Origin: Bacteroidales bacterium
GTDB lineage: Bacteria; Bacteroidota; Bacteroidia; Bacteroidales; UBA3824
Length of the DNA: 64,000 bases
Direction: 5' to 3'
Assembly: GCA_017412115.1 (NCBI GenBank)
Contig: JAFPYR010000122.1
Coordinates: 1-64,000, forward strand
Part shown: in pieces, positions 62,396 through 64,000 of the stretch
How the letters are laid out: every line of letters starts with the position of its first letter
Numbering within the stretch: position 1 is the first letter of the stretch
Notes under the pieces: generated by a model
The model's database searches: none
Told to the model about the DNA's origin: nothing
What the model saw: only the letters and a program-made list of their open reading frames with translations
Made by a program: the position numbers and the translations under genes

Positions 62396-64000
62396 ATGAA
62401 AAAAAATTTTCTGTTTATTTTCTTCTTTCTATCGGCAATCATAACAATAAACGCTCAGAATTTGAGCTCGCCGAACGGGGAAATCACTGTTAAAACCTCT
62501 GGAAATGGCATTTTAACGGTTTATTATCAAAATTCTAAAGTTTTGGAAATTCCTCAAACGGGATTCAAAGGCTGCAAACCGGCACAAAATTTCAAATTCG
62601 TAAAGGAAATCTCTCATGACTATCAAATGCTCTGCGGCAAAAAAAGCCATTGCACCAATCAAGCAAAAGAATTTGAAGCCGTACTTTCCAAAAACACGAA
62701 ACTCGTTTTAAGGATTTATAACGATGGAATTGCCTTCCGTTACGAAATCAGCGGTCTTAAAAACAAAACGTTACCCCAAGAATTAACATCTTACAAAATT
62801 CCCGAAGGAATTACAAGATGGTTTCAACAATGGACAGAGGCCTACGAAGGCTTTTTCCCGACTTCAACAACGGCAAAATTAAAACCCGAACCCTCTTTCA
62901 GCGGAACTTTCACCGACAAAGACGGTTTCAACAACCGCTGGGGTTATCCCTGTTTGTTAGAAGCAGAAAAAGGCGTATTTGCTCTCATCTCTGAGGCTAA
63001 CATCGAAAGACTTCAAAGCGCATCATGCCTTTACAACGACGGCGAAATTTTCAAAGTTGTTCCCGACAAAAACGATAAAATCATAAACGGGTCATGGCAT
63101 TCTCCATGGAGAGTTGTTATAATCGGCAAACTCTCTGACATTGTGGAAACAACGCTCATAACAGATGTCAGCGAAGAAAATAAACTTCAAGATACGGATT
63201 GGATAAAACCGGGTGTCGTATCATGGATTTATTGGGCTTATAATCACGGCTCCAACGATTACGATATAATCAAAAAATATGTTGATATGGCTAAAACTCT
63301 GAATCTTCCGTATGTTTTGATTGATGCGGAATGGGACGAGATGAAAAATGGCAAAACCATAGAAGATGCCGTAAAATATGCATTATACCAAAATGTAAAA
63401 CCTATAATCTGGTACAATTCGTCAGTTGGTTGGATTGACGGTGCACCCGGTCCGAAATTTCGTCTTAACAAACCTCAAGACAGAGAAAAGGAATTTTCAT
63501 GGTGCGAAAAAATCGGAGTTGCAGGCGTTAAAATCGACTTTTTTTCCGGTGACAACGTTTTGAACATGGAGTATTGTCAAGACTTGTTGGAATGTGCAGC
63601 AAAACATCATCTGACAGTTAATTTTCACGGTGCAACAATTCCAAGAGGCTGGCAAAGGACATATCCGAACCTTCTTTCAACCGAAGGCGTTTACGGTGCG
63701 GAATGGTACAACAACGTCCCGACTTTTACCGACAAAGCAGCCTCGCACAATGCAACGCTGCCTTTTACGAGAAACGTCATCGGACCGATGGATTATACAC
63801 CTTGCGCTTTTTCCGATTCGCAACATCCGCATATCACCTCAAACGCTCATGAATTGGCTTTAACGGTACTTTACGAAAGCGGTCTTCAACATTTAGCCGA
63901 CAAACCTGAAAGTTATTTGTCGCAACCGCAAGAAGTTCAAGACTTTTTCAAAAATTTACCTTCCGCTTGGGACGAAACTAAATTCTTAGCCGGCTATCCA
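62396..64000 (+). CDS. GH97 glycosidase, retaining type (3' end beyond window)
   Basis: 535 codons visible, open at the right edge. Signal peptide (MKKNFLFIFFFLSAI up to INAQ), N-terminal sandwich, then the barrel with VSWIYWAYNHGS, LIDAEWDEM and VNFHGATIPRG. Nucleophile Asp381 (GVKIDFF) and acid/base Glu436 (YGAEWY) are 55 residues apart, exactly as in BtGal97b (415/470) and in the copy at 40065. This marks the retaining group (alpha-galactosidase and relatives). It is only about 32% identical in feel to the 40065 copy, so a different specificity is possible. Has its own promoter. Confidence 0.9.
   Translation, partial: MKKNFLFIFFFLSAIITINAQNLSSPNGEITVKTSGNGILTVYYQNSKVLEIPQTGFKGCKPAQNFKFVKEISHDYQMLCGKKSHCTNQAKEFEAVLSKNTKLVLRIYNDGIAFRYEISGLKNKTLPQELTSYKIPEGITRWFQQWTEAYEGFFPTSTTAKLKPEPSFSGTFTDKDGFNNRWGYPCLLEAEKGVFALISEANIERLQSASCLYNDGEIFKVVPDKNDKIINGSWHSPWRVVIIGKLSDIVETTLITDVSEENKLQDTDWIKPGVVSWIYWAYNHGSNDYDIIKKYVDMAKTLNLPYVLIDAEWDEMKNGKTIEDAVKYALYQNVKPIIWYNSSVGWIDGAPGPKFRLNKPQDREKEFSWCEKIGVAGVKIDFFSGDNVLNMEYCQDLLECAAKHHLTVNFHGATIPRGWQRTYPNLLSTEGVYGAEWYNNVPTFTDKAASHNATLPFTRNVIGPMDYTPCAFSDSQHPHITSNAHELALTVLYESGLQHLADKPESYLSQPQEVQDFFKNLPSAWDETKFLAGYP

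Overview
The window reads as an AT-rich chromosomal segment from a member of the Bacteroidetes, probably a Bacteroidales-type anaerobe. The evidence is: promoters of the TTTG-N19..21-TAnnTTTG type in front of many genes; SusB-like GH97 enzymes; a cobalamin riboswitch driving a BtuB/BtuG pair; PorQ of the type IX secretion system; the DUF4369, DUF1460 and TamL families; and a general lack of Shine-Dalgarno sites. There is no prophage, IS element or CRISPR array.

Layout. 1-3.3 kb: a lipoprotein and an overlapping large secreted protein, both unassigned. 3.3-8.5 kb (minus): GH97 alpha-glucosidase, cellobiose/mannobiose 2-epimerase, rhomboid protease and MltD-like lytic transglycosylase. 8.5-10.1 kb (plus): a DUF4369 lipoprotein overlapping a DUF1460 amidase-like protein. 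10.1-18.1 kb: histidine biosynthesis as two divergent units, hisGDC (continuing into an SGNH esterase and porQ) and hisHAF. The hisG side starts with a His-rich leader peptide followed by a terminator, a classical attenuator. 18.2-20.5 kb: HtrA protease and GH24 lysozyme. 21.1-25 kb: two tandem small paralogues and a transporter-like/HEAT/cNMP fusion. 25.2-27.3 kb: TPR-SpoIIE phosphatase. 27.5-37.2 kb (minus): a chemosensory-type signalling cluster (MCP, CheW, CheA, double receiver, REC-PAS-GAF-PAS histidine kinase), then recX and two exported proteins. 37.3-39.1 kb: tRNA-Leu(GAG) and a papain-like peptidase lipoprotein. 39.2-44.2 kb (plus): rsmA, a retaining-type GH97 and a second TPR-SpoIIE phosphatase. 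44.3-47.7 kb (minus): BtuG-like and BtuB-like proteins under a cobalamin riboswitch. 47.7-50.7 kb: a PafA-family protein that has lost most of its catalytic residues, coupled to a GT2 glycosyltransferase. 50.8-55 kb: a DUF6976-like pair, a LacI regulator, a LuxE-like protein and Hsp20. 55-62.3 kb: TamL, a SpoU methyltransferase, a candidate small RNA, a lipoprotein, and the mnmA/comB/FKBP operon. A third GH97 gene runs off the right edge.

How it fits together. Much of the window serves the cell envelope and polysaccharide or vitamin acquisition: GH97 enzymes, 2-epimerase, BtuB/G, TamL, PorQ, lytic enzymes and exported proteases. A signalling block (chemosensory genes plus two SpoIIE phosphatases) is embedded among these. 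The observations most worth a second look are the his attenuator, the catalytically degenerate PafA homologue, the compact che-like cluster without cheR/cheB or flagellar genes, paired palindromes in front of hsp20, and a promoter-terminator pair with no protein gene at 58.5-58.7 kb.
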